Of a stretch of DNA of 64,000 bases, positions 23,448 to 32,012 are shown in pieces. The stretch is taken from assembly GCA_965227335.1 (NCBI GenBank), contig CBDDFV010000003.1:1-64000 (forward strand), read 5' to 3'. Source of the stretch: CBDDFV01 sp965227335. GTDB taxonomy: Bacteria; Planctomycetota; Phycisphaerae; Phycisphaerales; SM1A02. Within the stretch, counting starts at the first letter, position 1. Each line of letters starts with the position of its first letter. The position numbers were made by a program, and so were the translations under genes. Below the pieces are notes generated by a model that was not told the origin of the DNA, ran no database searches, and was given only the letters and a program-made list of their open reading frames with translations.

Positions 23448-26171
23448 GTGACCACGCCGCGCGACCCGATCACCATCGTCACCGGATTGCCCCGATCCGG
23501 CACGTCCCTCATGATGCAGATGCTCGAGGCGGGCGGTCTCACGCCCCTCACCGACCGTCGGCGCGAAGCGGATGGCGATAATCCGCGCGGCTATTACGAA
23601 CTTGAAGCGGTCAAACGCACACGCGATGATGCGACATGGCTCGAACAGGCGGGGGGACGGGCGGTCAAGGTCATCCACGCCCTGCTCCGTGATCTCCCCG
23701 GTGATCGTCGCTTCCGCACCATCGTCATGCGACGCAGCCTCGATGAGGTCGTCGCCTCCCAGCGCGTGATGCTTGAGCGCCGCGGTCAGAAAGGCGCGAA
23801 TCTCACCGACGCCCAGCTCATCGACGCCTACGAACGCCAGCTCGAGGCGACGCTCCGGTGGCTCGACGAGCAGCCGAATCACGACGTCCTCGAAGTCGAC
23901 TACAACGAGTTGATGACCGATCCCGGCCGGGCGGCGGCCCGCCTCGCGGCCTTCTGCGACGGCCTCGACGCCGAGGCGATGGCTCGCGTCGTCGATCCGA
24001 AGCTCTACCGGCAGCGGCTGTCGATCCTGATCCTCGCGCTGCTCGGCGGCTGGCTCGCCCTCGCCGGTCCCGACGCCGGAGACGCCGCCCTCGCCTACAT
24101 CGGGCCGGGGGCCGGCGTGGCGCTGATCGGGTCGTTCTTCGCGGTCTTCTCCGCGTTCCTCTCCGGACTGCTCTTCCTGCTGACGTATCCGGTGCGTCTG
24201 CTCTGGCGGGCGTTCCGGCGACGCAAGGTGCTCGCGAAGGCGCGAGCAAAGCGGGTCGTGATCCTCGGCCTCGACGGACTCGAGCCCGATCTCGTCGAAC
24301 AGTTCATGGATGAGGGACGACTGCCCCATCTCGCGTCGCTGCGCGAGCGCGGCGCCTACGAGCGGCTGCAGACGACCTGTCCGCCCCTCTCGCCCGTCGC
24401 CTGGTCGTCATTCTCCACGGGATCGAATCCCGGCAAGCACAACATCTTCGACTTCATCGGACGCAGCCGCGCGGATTACCGCCCGACCCAGTCCAGCGTC
24501 GAGACCGCGGCGGCCCGGCGTGCGATCACCGTGGGCCCGTATCGGATTCCCCTCGGGGCGCCGGTGATTCGCGGTCGACGCAAGAGCAAGCCGTTCTGGA
24601 ACGTCCTCGGCGAGGCCGGTGTCTTCAGCTCCATCATCCGCGTCCCCATCACGTTTCCGCCCGACCGCTTCTACGGCGTTCAGCTTTCGGCGATGTGTAC
24701 GCCGGACCTGCGGGGGACGCACGGCGTCTTTTCCTTCTTCACCGAGGCTGATGCGGAGGCGCCCGCGCAGACGCCGGGCGATTCGTACGCCGCGCTGGAC
24801 GCCGATCCCGCGTCCGAAGCCGGCGTGGGGGGCGACGTCACGCACGTCGAGCGCGACGGCGACGTGGTGCGCGGCGTGCTGCGCGGCCCGGTCCATCCGC
24901 TGCGCACGGACGGTCGCGAACTCACCATTCCGTTTCGCGTCACTCGTCGGGGGGACGCGATCACGCTGCACCTGCAGGGCCGGAAGATCCCGCTCCTCCC
25001 GGACCAGTACACCGACTGGATCGCGGTTGATTTCCGCGCTCTCGGCGTGCTCAAGGTCCGGGGCGTCTGCCGGTTCCTGCTGAAGCAGTTCGACCCGACG
25101 TTCCAGCTCTATTGCACGCCGGTCCAGATCCATCCCGAGCGGCCGGTCATGCCCATCGGTCATCCGCGTCAGTTCTCGAAGTACCTCTCCAAGCTTCTGG
25201 GCGTGTACTCCACGCTCGGGCTTGCGGAAGACACCTGGGCGCTTTCCGAGGGACGGGTCGACGAGGACGACTTCCTCCGGCAGGCGTACGACATCCACGC
25301 GGAGCGTGAGGCGATGTTCTTCGACGCGTTGAAGCGGGTGCGGAAGGGACTGGTCACGTGCGTCTTCGATGCGCCGGACCGGATCCAGCACATGTTCTGG
25401 CGGTTCATCGATGACGAGCATCCCGCCGCGGACGACGCCGCCCGTGAACGCCACGGACACGTCATTCGCGAGATGTACGAGAAGATGGACGACCTCGTCG
25501 GCCGCGCGATGGCGACGCTCGGCGAGGACACCGCGTTCTTCGTGATGTCGGACCACGGGTTCAAGACGTTCCGACGCGGCGTCGACCTGAACGCGTGGCT
25601 GCTCAAGCACGGCTACCTCGTTCTGAAGGACGGCGCCCGCACGTCGGACCGTGCGTATCTCGCCGATGTCGACTGGTCGAAGACGCGGGCGTATTCGATG
25701 GGGCTGGCGGGGATCTTCCTGAATCGCGCGGGGCGAGAGGCGGAGGGGATCGTGCCGGCGGACGCGGCGGACGCGCTCGCACGTGAGATCGCCGACGGAC
25801 TGACCGGATTGACGGACCCCCAGACGAACGCGGCGGCGGTGCACGAGGCGATGCCGCGAGAAACGGTGTACCGCGGGCCGTACGTCGGCGAGGCGCCGGA
25901 CGTGGTGGTCGGCTACACCGTCGGGTATCGCGTTTCGTGGGATTCGGTCATCGGCAAGACGAGCGGGGGGGTGTTCTCCGACAATCTGAAGGCGTGGAGC
26001 GGCGATCACTGCGTGCATCCATCGCTCGCGCCGGGCGTTCTCTTCAGCAGTCGTCCGCTGGCCGACGGTCGGTCGCCTCGCATCGAGGACATCGGTCCGA
26101 CGACGTTGGATCTCTTCGGCGTCTCCACGCCGGGCTACATGGATGGAGCGTCGCTGTGTCCCGCCGGCTGA
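23448..26171 (+). CDS. Sulfotransferase-like / type I phosphodiesterase fusion protein
   Basis: A 907-residue protein from the GTG at 23448 (AGGAG 5 nt upstream). Residues 1-187 are a P-loop sulfotransferase-family domain: GLPRSGTS (13-20), GDNPRGYYE, and MRRSLDEVVASQ, the 3'-phosphate-binding region. It ends at VDPKLYRQR. The frame then runs without a stop into two membrane segments (~188-245, AYIGPGAGVALIGSFF) and an alkaline-phosphatase-superfamily phosphodiesterase domain (~265-907) with LGLDGLEPDL, LSPVAWSSFSTGSNPGKHN (nucleophile Ser/Thr), DAPDRIQHMFW and VMSDHGFKTFRRG (metal ligands). The AYIGPGAG segment is how stand-alone phosphodiesterases of this type usually begin, so this looks like a gene fusion. 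The end overlaps the next gene by 16 bp. Confidence 0.88.
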   Translation: MTTPRDPITIVTGLPRSGTSLMMQMLEAGGLTPLTDRRREADGDNPRGYYELEAVKRTRDDATWLEQAGGRAVKVIHALLRDLPGDRRFRTIVMRRSLDEVVASQRVMLERRGQKGANLTDAQLIDAYERQLEATLRWLDEQPNHDVLEVDYNELMTDPGRAAARLAAFCDGLDAEAMARVVDPKLYRQRLSILILALLGGWLALAGPDAGDAALAYIGPGAGVALIGSFFAVFSAFLSGLLFLLTYPVRLLWRAFRRRKVLAKARAKRVVILGLDGLEPDLVEQFMDEGRLPHLASLRERGAYERLQTTCPPLSPVAWSSFSTGSNPGKHNIFDFIGRSRADYRPTQSSVETAAARRAITVGPYRIPLGAPVIRGRRKSKPFWNVLGEAGVFSSIIRVPITFPPDRFYGVQLSAMCTPDLRGTHGVFSFFTEADAEAPAQTPGDSYAALDADPASEAGVGGDVTHVERDGDVVRGVLRGPVHPLRTDGRELTIPFRVTRRGDAITLHLQGRKIPLLPDQYTDWIAVDFRALGVLKVRGVCRFLLKQFDPTFQLYCTPVQIHPERPVMPIGHPRQFSKYLSKLLGVYSTLGLAEDTWALSEGRVDEDDFLRQAYDIHAEREAMFFDALKRVRKGLVTCVFDAPDRIQHMFWRFIDDEHPAADDAARERHGHVIREMYEKMDDLVGRAMATLGEDTAFFVMSDHGFKTFRRGVDLNAWLLKHGYLVLKDGARTSDRAYLADVDWSKTRAYSMGLAGIFLNRAGREAEGIVPADAADALAREIADGLTGLTDPQTNAAAVHEAMPRETVYRGPYVGEAPDVVVGYTVGYRVSWDSVIGKTSGGVFSDNLKAWSGDHCVHPSLAPGVLFSSRPLADGRSPRIEDIGPTTLDLFGVSTPGYMDGASLCPAG

Positions 26172-28198
26172 CGATCACGGGCGTGTTGGTGCTCGGTGTG
26201 ATCTGGCTGACGGCGTTTCTGACGCTGGGCGGAGCCCGTGCGAAGACATCGCCGCCACGCGTGCTGGTGCTGGGCGTGGACGGGATGGATCCGACGCTGC
26301 TGGAGGCGCTGCTCCGCGATGGTCGGATGCCGAACTTCGCGCGGCTCGCCGCGTCTGGTTCGTTCTCGCCGTTGCGGACGAGCATTCCGCCGCAGAGTCC
26401 GGTGGCGTGGTCGAATTTCATCACCGGGGCGGGTCCGGGCACGCACCAGATCTACGACTTCATTCACCGCGACGCCGCGCCGGGCGCCGGCGGTCCGGCG
26501 GTGGCGCCGTATCTCTCGACCTCGACCGTCGAGCCGCCCTCGCGCGACTGGCATCTCCCGTTCGGCGACTGGCGGATTCCGCTGTTCGGATCATCGACGG
26601 TGTCGCTCCGGAAGGGCGAGCCGTTCTGGGATCGACTCGTCGACCATGGCGTCGAGACCACGATCTACCGCGTGCCGGCGAACTATCCGCCCCCGGGCAG
26701 CCAGCCCGGCTTCCGCTGTCTGTGCGGCATGGGCACGCCGGACCTGCTCGGCACCTACGGCGAGTTCACCTTCTTCAGCACCGATCCGCTCGTGGTCGGA
26801 CGTGAGACGAGCGGGGGGCGCTTCGTCCGGCTGCGGATCCAGCGGGGGCGCGGCGTCGGGACGCTGGTCGGCCCCGACAACTTCCTGCGGGCCCCGGATG
26901 AACGGGGCGAAGTCCCGCCGTTGACGGCCACGTTCGACATCACGCTGGATCGTGAACGGGAGATGGCGCGGATTCAACTCGGCGATGAAGTCCGTCTGCT
27001 TCAGGTGGGGGAGTGGAGCGACTGGACGCCGGTCGACTTCGAGACGGAACTGCCCGCCTCGTGGCTGGCGAGCGGCGTCGGGCTGCCCACCATCGTCGGC
27101 GCGATGGTGCGTTTCTACCTCAAGAGCGTCGCGCCCGAGGTGGAGATGTACGTCTCGCCGCTCAACATCGATCCGATGCGGCCGGCGAATCCGGTCGGCG
27201 CGCCGGGATCGTTCGCGCGGGAGATCGCGGAGGACACCGGACGCTTCTACACGACCGGCATTCCCGAGGACACCAAGGCGCTCCGCAGCGACGCGTTGTC
27301 CGAGGACGAGTTCATCGAGCAGGTGACCGTGCTCAAGGCGGAGCGACTCGCCCAGTACCGGCAAGCCCTGGCGGACTTCGACGAGGGCTTCCTGTTCTTC
27401 TACTTCGGTCACGTCGATCAACTGTCGCACATCTTCTGGCGCGATACGGATCCGGATCATCCCGCCTACACGCCCGAGGAGGGCGCGAAGTACGGCTCGG
27501 TCATCACCGATGCGTATCTGGAAATGGACGGGCTGCTCGGCGAGGCGATGGCGACAATGGACGACGACGATCTGGTCATGGTCATGTCCGACCACGGCTT
27601 CACGAGTTTCCGGCGCGGCGTCAACCTCAACGCCTGGCTGCTCGAGAACGGCTACCTGACCCTGACCGACGAACGCGCCCGCGGCGTCTCACGTTTCTTC
27701 GCCGGCGTCGACTGGGCGAACACAAAGGCGTACGCCCTCGGTCTCAACGGTCTCTACATCAACCTCCAGGGACGCGAACAATACGGCGTCGTCCCCCCGG
27801 CCGAGAAGGACGCCCTCGTCGCGGAAATCGGGGAAAAGCTGCTCCGCCTGACGGACGCGGACGGCGAACCCGCCATCGACGAGATGGACGTGGTCGAACG
27901 CGTGCACGCGGGCGCCGATGAGCAGATCGCGCCGGACATGATCGTCGGCTACGCGGACACCTATCGCGGCAGTTGGAGCACCGCGGAGGGCGGAATCGGC
28001 CAGTCGATCATCGAGAACAACATGGACCGCTGGAGCGGCGATCACTGCATCGCCCATCGCATCGTGCCCGGAATCCTCGTTATGAACCGACCGCTCACGA
28101 AAGAGGATCCCGATCTCACCGACCTCGCGCCCACGATCCTCCGCGCCTTCGGCGTCGAGCCCCCCGCGTCGATGACCGGACGCCCCCTGACCGAGTAG
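26156..28198 (+). CDS. Type I phosphodiesterase / nucleotide pyrophosphatase family protein
   Basis: A 680-residue paralogue of the phosphodiesterase half of the preceding protein. The GTG at 26156 is preferred (GGAG about 8 nt upstream; signal anchor LTITGVLVLGVIWLTAFLTL immediately after); the longer open frame upstream reads out-of-frame sequence of the previous gene. Motifs: LGVDGMDPTLL, QSPVAWSNFITG (nucleophile), GHVDQLSHIFW, VMSDHGFTSFRRGVNLNAWL, GDHC (metal ligands). One N-terminal membrane helix places the catalytic domain outside the cytoplasm. With the fusion protein and the sulfatase-like lipoprotein it forms a group of three alkaline-phosphatase-superfamily hydrolases, probably acting on phosphorylated or sulfated glycans or glycolipids; the substrate is inferred only. 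Confidence 0.9.
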   Translation: MSRRLTITGVLVLGVIWLTAFLTLGGARAKTSPPRVLVLGVDGMDPTLLEALLRDGRMPNFARLAASGSFSPLRTSIPPQSPVAWSNFITGAGPGTHQIYDFIHRDAAPGAGGPAVAPYLSTSTVEPPSRDWHLPFGDWRIPLFGSSTVSLRKGEPFWDRLVDHGVETTIYRVPANYPPPGSQPGFRCLCGMGTPDLLGTYGEFTFFSTDPLVVGRETSGGRFVRLRIQRGRGVGTLVGPDNFLRAPDERGEVPPLTATFDITLDREREMARIQLGDEVRLLQVGEWSDWTPVDFETELPASWLASGVGLPTIVGAMVRFYLKSVAPEVEMYVSPLNIDPMRPANPVGAPGSFAREIAEDTGRFYTTGIPEDTKALRSDALSEDEFIEQVTVLKAERLAQYRQALADFDEGFLFFYFGHVDQLSHIFWRDTDPDHPAYTPEEGAKYGSVITDAYLEMDGLLGEAMATMDDDDLVMVMSDHGFTSFRRGVNLNAWLLENGYLTLTDERARGVSRFFAGVDWANTKAYALGLNGLYINLQGREQYGVVPPAEKDALVAEIGEKLLRLTDADGEPAIDEMDVVERVHAGADEQIAPDMIVGYADTYRGSWSTAEGGIGQSIIENNMDRWSGDHCIAHRIVPGILVMNRPLTKEDPDLTDLAPTILRAFGVEPPASMTGRPLTE

Positions 28199-28223
28199 AC
28201 CACGACCGACCCCGCCCCTGCCG

Positions 28224-28229
28224 TAGGAT
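28224..28229 (+). promoter_or_regulatory. -10 element (TAGGAT) placed for a leaderless start
   Basis: TAGGAT ends 6 nt before the ATG of the 63-aa gene. The GGA in it and in GGACATG could also be read as weak ribosome sites, so this call is uncertain. Confidence 0.4.
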
Positions 28230-28235
28230 ACGGAC

Positions 28236-28427
28236 ATGTTCGGACCGAAGATCAAGATCGACCGCGCGCTCTACGACCGCATCGCCACCCTCGCCGAAAA
28301 GGCGGGCTACTCCTCCGTCGACGAGTTCGTGACCCACATGCTCGAACGCGAAGCCGAAACGCTCGAACAGGCCCGCACCGACGAGGAGGTCGAAAAGCAA
28401 CTGCGCGGCCTCGGGTACATCGAGTAG
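28236..28427 (+). CDS. 63-aa protein, ribbon-helix-helix-like, with LGYIE tail
   Basis: The sequence MFGPKIKIDRALYDRIATLA...GYSSVDEFVTHMLERE has the strand-helix-helix layout of ribbon-helix-helix DNA-binding or antitoxin-like proteins (KIKID strand; two helices; SSVDEFV turn). An acidic coiled stretch follows, ending KQLRGLGYIE. The last residues match the LKALGYLE end of the sulfatase-like protein at 21939, an unexpected shared tail. It sits 37 bp after the phosphodiesterase gene and 30 bp before two membrane protein genes. It could be a small regulator or an accessory subunit of the hydrolase group. No toxin partner is seen. Confidence 0.8.
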   Translation: MFGPKIKIDRALYDRIATLAEKAGYSSVDEFVTHMLEREAETLEQARTDEEVEKQLRGLGYIE

Positions 28428-28457
28428 CCGCCGCCGCACGCCGTCGGGAAACGCCGC

Positions 28458-29291
28458 ATGGACGCGATCAACCGCGTGATGACCGTGATGTTCGACTGGC
28501 TGCTCGCCCCGCTCGCGGCGTGGCCGGCGGTCGCCCTGATCGTGGTCTCGGTGATCTGCGGCGCCGGCATGCTGCTGGCCTTCCGATATGCGAGCAATCA
28601 GGCCGCGCTCGAACGCGCGGCGGCGAAGTCCAAGGCGTCGGTCATGGCCCTGCGGCTCTTTCGCGACGATCTCGGCGTCGCCCTCCGCGGTCAGATCGAG
28701 ATGTTCGGCGCCGTCGGCCGCCGACTCTGGCACTCGATCCCCCCGATGCTCGTCCTCGTCATCCCCTTCGTCGTCATCATCAGCCAGCTCGCCCTCCGGT
28801 ACGAGCATCGACCGCTGAAGCCCGGCGAAACGACCGTCCTCGAAGTCAGCGTGACGGAGGACGCCTGGCCCGCCTGGCGGGAGGCGACGCTCGAGATTGA
28901 CGGCGACGCGATGGCCGTCGAGACGCCGGCCTTTCGCGACGACGACGCGCGCCGCCTGACGTGGCGATTGCGGGCGAACCAGGCCGGCGCGGCGACGCTG
29001 ATCGCGCGGGCGGCGGACCAGTCGGCGGGCAAACAGGCCGTGGTCGATGAGCGAGGCCGGCGACTGCGAGCCGTCAGCCTCGTGCGCAGCGAAGGCGGAC
29101 TGACCGATCGCACGCTCCATCCGGGCGAGTCGGCGCTTCCGGCGGAGACAGGCGTGGTTCGCATGACGCTCGCCTACCCGGATCGGACGACACGCCTGCT
29201 CGGTTTCGACGTGCCGTGGTGGCTGACGTTCCTGATCGTGTCGATGGTCGCCGCGTTTGCGTTGAAGGGCGTGGCGGGAGTGTCGTTTTGA
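28458..29291 (+). CDS. Integral membrane protein with extracytoplasmic domain
   Basis: A 277-residue protein. A first membrane helix (AVALIVVSVICGAGMLLAF) is followed by an amphipathic stretch (AAAKSKASVMALRLFRDDLG) and a second helix (MLVLVIPFVVIISQLAL). The overall outline recalls Oxa1/EMC3-like membrane proteins but that is a weak likeness. A beta-rich domain of ~120 residues follows after YEHRPLKPGETTVLEV, and a third helix closes the protein (WLTFLIVSMVAAFALKGVAG). The downstream gene starts inside its stop codon (TTGA), so the two products are made together and probably form a complex. Confidence 0.82.
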   Translation: MDAINRVMTVMFDWLLAPLAAWPAVALIVVSVICGAGMLLAFRYASNQAALERAAAKSKASVMALRLFRDDLGVALRGQIEMFGAVGRRLWHSIPPMLVLVIPFVVIISQLALRYEHRPLKPGETTVLEVSVTEDAWPAWREATLEIDGDAMAVETPAFRDDDARRLTWRLRANQAGAATLIARAADQSAGKQAVVDERGRRLRAVSLVRSEGGLTDRTLHPGESALPAETGVVRMTLAYPDRTTRLLGFDVPWWLTFLIVSMVAAFALKGVAGVSF

Positions 29292-30016
29292 CGGCGTCGT
29301 ACACGCTGACGGAGCGCCCGCTGACGGACGAGGAGATCGCCCGGCTGGAGTTGATCGCCGCGGGGGGCGTGGGGCGATGGATCGTCCTGATCCTGCTGAT
29401 GCTGGCTCCGCTTGCGATCGCCGGCGTGGTCATGTGGCTGGCGCCGCCCCAGATCGTTCAGATCATCGTGGTCATCGCGACGCTTCTGTACCTGGCCCTG
29501 TGCTTTACGGTCCTGCGATACATGGTGCGCGGCGCCATGCTCCGCCGGTCCGAGGCCAGGGTCGATATCGAAGAGGGCGTCGCGCTCGTGGTCACGGTGA
29601 ACACCGACCGCGTCATGGTCACGCCGGACGACGCCGGGCTGGATCTGCTGCTCTTCGACCTGGGCGACGGGGAGTCGCTGTTGCTTGAAGCGCCGGACAT
29701 CTCGCGATACGCGTCCCGCGACGGCGCGCCGGCCCCGGCCTGGGAAACGCTGGCGGACGCGGATCGCGATCCCGACTGCTGGAACCGGCTCGCCGCGCCG
29801 TTCTCGTTTCCGGCACGGTCCTTTGCACTCGAGTTCGCTGCGAACACCGGCGATCTGCTCGGCTCGATCACGATTACCGGCGAGTATCTGGCGCCCGATC
29901 CTGAGGTCGGACTCGATCCCCACGCGCCCCCGGTGGGCGGCGATGATGTCGCGATTCTCCGGATGTCCTATGACGAGATTCGGTCGCGATCACATCGCAG
30001 GGCGGAGGCGTCATGA
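29288..30016 (+). CDS. Membrane protein with two helices, coupled to the preceding gene
   Basis: A 242-residue product beginning at TTG 29288, which overlaps the upstream TGA and has GGGAG 8 nt upstream; longer in-frame starts inside the previous gene lack a ribosome site. Two adjacent membrane helices (WIVLILLMLAPLAIAGVVMW and IVQIIVVIATLLYLALCFTV) are followed by a soluble domain with many Asp residues (LDLLLFDLGDGESLLLEAPD). Function unknown. It ends the operon that begins with the sulfotransferase/phosphodiesterase fusion. Confidence 0.78.
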   Translation: MTASYTLTERPLTDEEIARLELIAAGGVGRWIVLILLMLAPLAIAGVVMWLAPPQIVQIIVVIATLLYLALCFTVLRYMVRGAMLRRSEARVDIEEGVALVVTVNTDRVMVTPDDAGLDLLLFDLGDGESLLLEAPDISRYASRDGAPAPAWETLADADRDPDCWNRLAAPFSFPARSFALEFAANTGDLLGSITITGEYLAPDPEVGLDPHAPPVGGDDVAILRMSYDEIRSRSHRRAEAS

Positions 30017-30052
30017 GGCAGCGCCGCTGACGGCGTCTGACGGGAAGCGACA

Positions 30053-30084
30053 ACGCCGGCCGTAACTTTCGTCACGACCGGCGT
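30053..30084. terminator. Possible bidirectional terminator between convergent genes
   Basis: ACGCCGG (30053-30059) pairs with CCGGCGT (30078-30084), with an inner CGT/ACG pairing after a mismatch. It lies between convergent stop codons. No strong T-run on either side. Confidence 0.35.
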
Positions 30085-30113
30085 GCGTTGATGTTGCATT
30101 GGTCAGGCGGACG

Positions 30114-31814
30114 TCACATGGGCAGGCAGGCGCCCCACGCCGCCAGCAGCGCGGCGAGATCTCCGGCGTCGGTGTCGCCGTCGTGGTCGACGTCGCCCTG
30201 GTCGCCAATCGGCCCCGGCTGGCCCCAGAACGCAAGGAGGATCGCGAGGTCTTCGGCGTTGACGAAACCATCCTCGTTGAGGTCCGCCGAGCAAGACGGC
30301 GTGAAGTAGCCGACCACGACCGCCTGGGAGTCATCGGTGAACTGCACCCGGAACGCGATGTCGCCGTTGCCGCCCACCGCGCCCGATCGGTTCGCCTGCA
30401 CGCCGGGCGACGCCTTGTGGACGAACGATTCGATCTGGCGCCAGTCGCCGGGGGCCGCCTGGATGAACTGGCCTTCGCGGACGACGAGGTGCGTGTCCCC
30501 GTTTGCATCGAACATGTACAGAGCGCGGTCGTTGGCCTCGGTCACGCCGGGTCCCGCGACGTTCGCGGCGTAGAACACGCGGCCTTCATCGTCGATCTGC
30601 ATCGCGCTGTAGCTCTGATCGATCGCCTGGATCGTCACGCCGGCGCCGTAGCTGTACGCGTGATCGCCTTCGCGGATGACCACCTCGCCCGCCTGGTTCC
30701 GCGCCTTGCGGATGATCGCGGTGTCTTCGCTCGGATCGAGCGCGAAGGCGGCGAGGAAGACCGTGGTCCCGTCAGAGTTGTTTGCGCCGACGTACGACGG
30801 GATTTCGGTGTACAGGCCGAGCGGGCCCCATTCGCCCTCCTGGGCGATGGTTTCGAGGCCGCCCTCCGACGCGAAGAAGAGGCCGAGCGTCCCGTCGCCG
30901 CCGGACACGTTGGCCGGCGCCACGGCGCCCTCGGTCGACTGATGGGCGCCCCAGAAGCCGGAGGCGAGTCCGGTGACGGTGTCGCCGAGCGGCGTCTCAT
31001 CGCCCTCCGCCAGCACCGGCGTGATCAGCCCGGGCCACCCGCGGAACACCGCGTCGGCCTCGGAGGCGCCCGTCATGTCGGCCGTGAACATGATCTGTCC
31101 GTCGTCATTGATCTGCGGCCCGACGAAGTGGAGCTGCTCGATCGTCGCGCCGGGCACGCCGGGCGCCGCGCCGCCCTTGCGGGCGTACATCGACAGGCCG
31201 CCGAACCAGTGGGAGAAGACACCGGCGTTGTTCGTGTCGTTCACGCCGGGGCCCTCGAAGGCGCCGCGAAAACAGAGCGCATCGTTGTTGTTGAACGAGA
31301 CGAGGTTGTTGAACTGCGTCCACGTTACGCCGTCGGCCAGCCCCGGAACCGAACCGCCGGGCAGCGCGACGGATTCGAGGACGCCGTCGATCTCCCGGAA
31401 CAGACCGATCGCGTCCTCCGGCATGCCGTCGCCGACCAGCCGGGCCGAGAAGCCGACGTTGCCGTTGTCGTTGACGAGCGGGTCGAAGAACGAGGAGTGC
31501 AGGTCGTCGAACCGAACGTTGCCCGAGGCGCCCGGAACGACGTAGTTGCGGCCGACGATGATGTCGAGGCTCTGCGGATCATCGGTCGGGGTCGCCCACA
31601 TCCCGGAAGAGACGATCGGGCTCGACGTCGTCGCGCTGAAGGCGACCTTGCCCGCGCTGTTCATCAGCGGGAGGCTGAAACTCGTGAATTCGGTGCCGGC
31701 GAGGCCCGCCGCGGGATCGCCCGTCACGGCGATGACGCGGACTTCGGCGGTGTCGGCGAGGACGGCGCCGGTCAGAAGGAGGGCCGCGGCGGGAGCAAGT
31801 CGAGGGAGGGTCAT
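30114..31814 (-). CDS. Secreted NxxGxxAF-type repeat protein with dockerin repeats
   Basis: A 566-residue protein with a signal peptide (MTLPRLAPAAALLLTGAVLA). The body is built from about seven beta-propeller-like units with an N-x-x-G-x-hydrophobic-x-F core: MNSAGKVAFSA, VNDNGNVGFSA, INDDGQIMFTA, IDDEGRVFYAA and GGNGDIAFRV. This pattern resembles the NxxGxxAF tandem-repeat (TIGR05002) proteins of Planctomycetota. The C-terminus has two dockerin-like repeats (NEDGFVNAEDLAILLAFWG; DHDGDTDAGDLAALLAAWG) and a short ACLPM end. It is probably surface-exposed and calcium-dependent. It is divergent from the ABC transporter genes, with about 200 bp between. Confidence 0.88.
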   Translation of the reverse strand: MTLPRLAPAAALLLTGAVLADTAEVRVIAVTGDPAAGLAGTEFTSFSLPLMNSAGKVAFSATTSSPIVSSGMWATPTDDPQSLDIIVGRNYVVPGASGNVRFDDLHSSFFDPLVNDNGNVGFSARLVGDGMPEDAIGLFREIDGVLESVALPGGSVPGLADGVTWTQFNNLVSFNNNDALCFRGAFEGPGVNDTNNAGVFSHWFGGLSMYARKGGAAPGVPGATIEQLHFVGPQINDDGQIMFTADMTGASEADAVFRGWPGLITPVLAEGDETPLGDTVTGLASGFWGAHQSTEGAVAPANVSGGDGTLGLFFASEGGLETIAQEGEWGPLGLYTEIPSYVGANNSDGTTVFLAAFALDPSEDTAIIRKARNQAGEVVIREGDHAYSYGAGVTIQAIDQSYSAMQIDDEGRVFYAANVAGPGVTEANDRALYMFDANGDTHLVVREGQFIQAAPGDWRQIESFVHKASPGVQANRSGAVGGNGDIAFRVQFTDDSQAVVVGYFTPSCSADLNEDGFVNAEDLAILLAFWGQPGPIGDQGDVDHDGDTDAGDLAALLAAWGACLPM

Positions 31815-32012
31815 GGATCTGTTCTCTCAGTCAGGGGTTCGGAAGCGGGGCGGCGATCGCCCCGGGACCGGCGGAGCCTGATCCACCGCCTTTCCGCGTC
31901 CCCGCCGCGAATCTCGCAGACGGACGTGAGAAAATGCGTCGGACGCGGCGGCTCGGCGGCTCCGGGACCGCTTGCCCGCCGCCGTCCCTCCACCGATGAT
32001 GGCGCCGCCCCC

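Noticed and set aside
30099..32012. N-terminal extension of about 640 codons on the ABC ATPase
   Set aside because: It is antisense to the NxxGxxAF/dockerin gene and has no domain; the ATPase begins normally at 32013.
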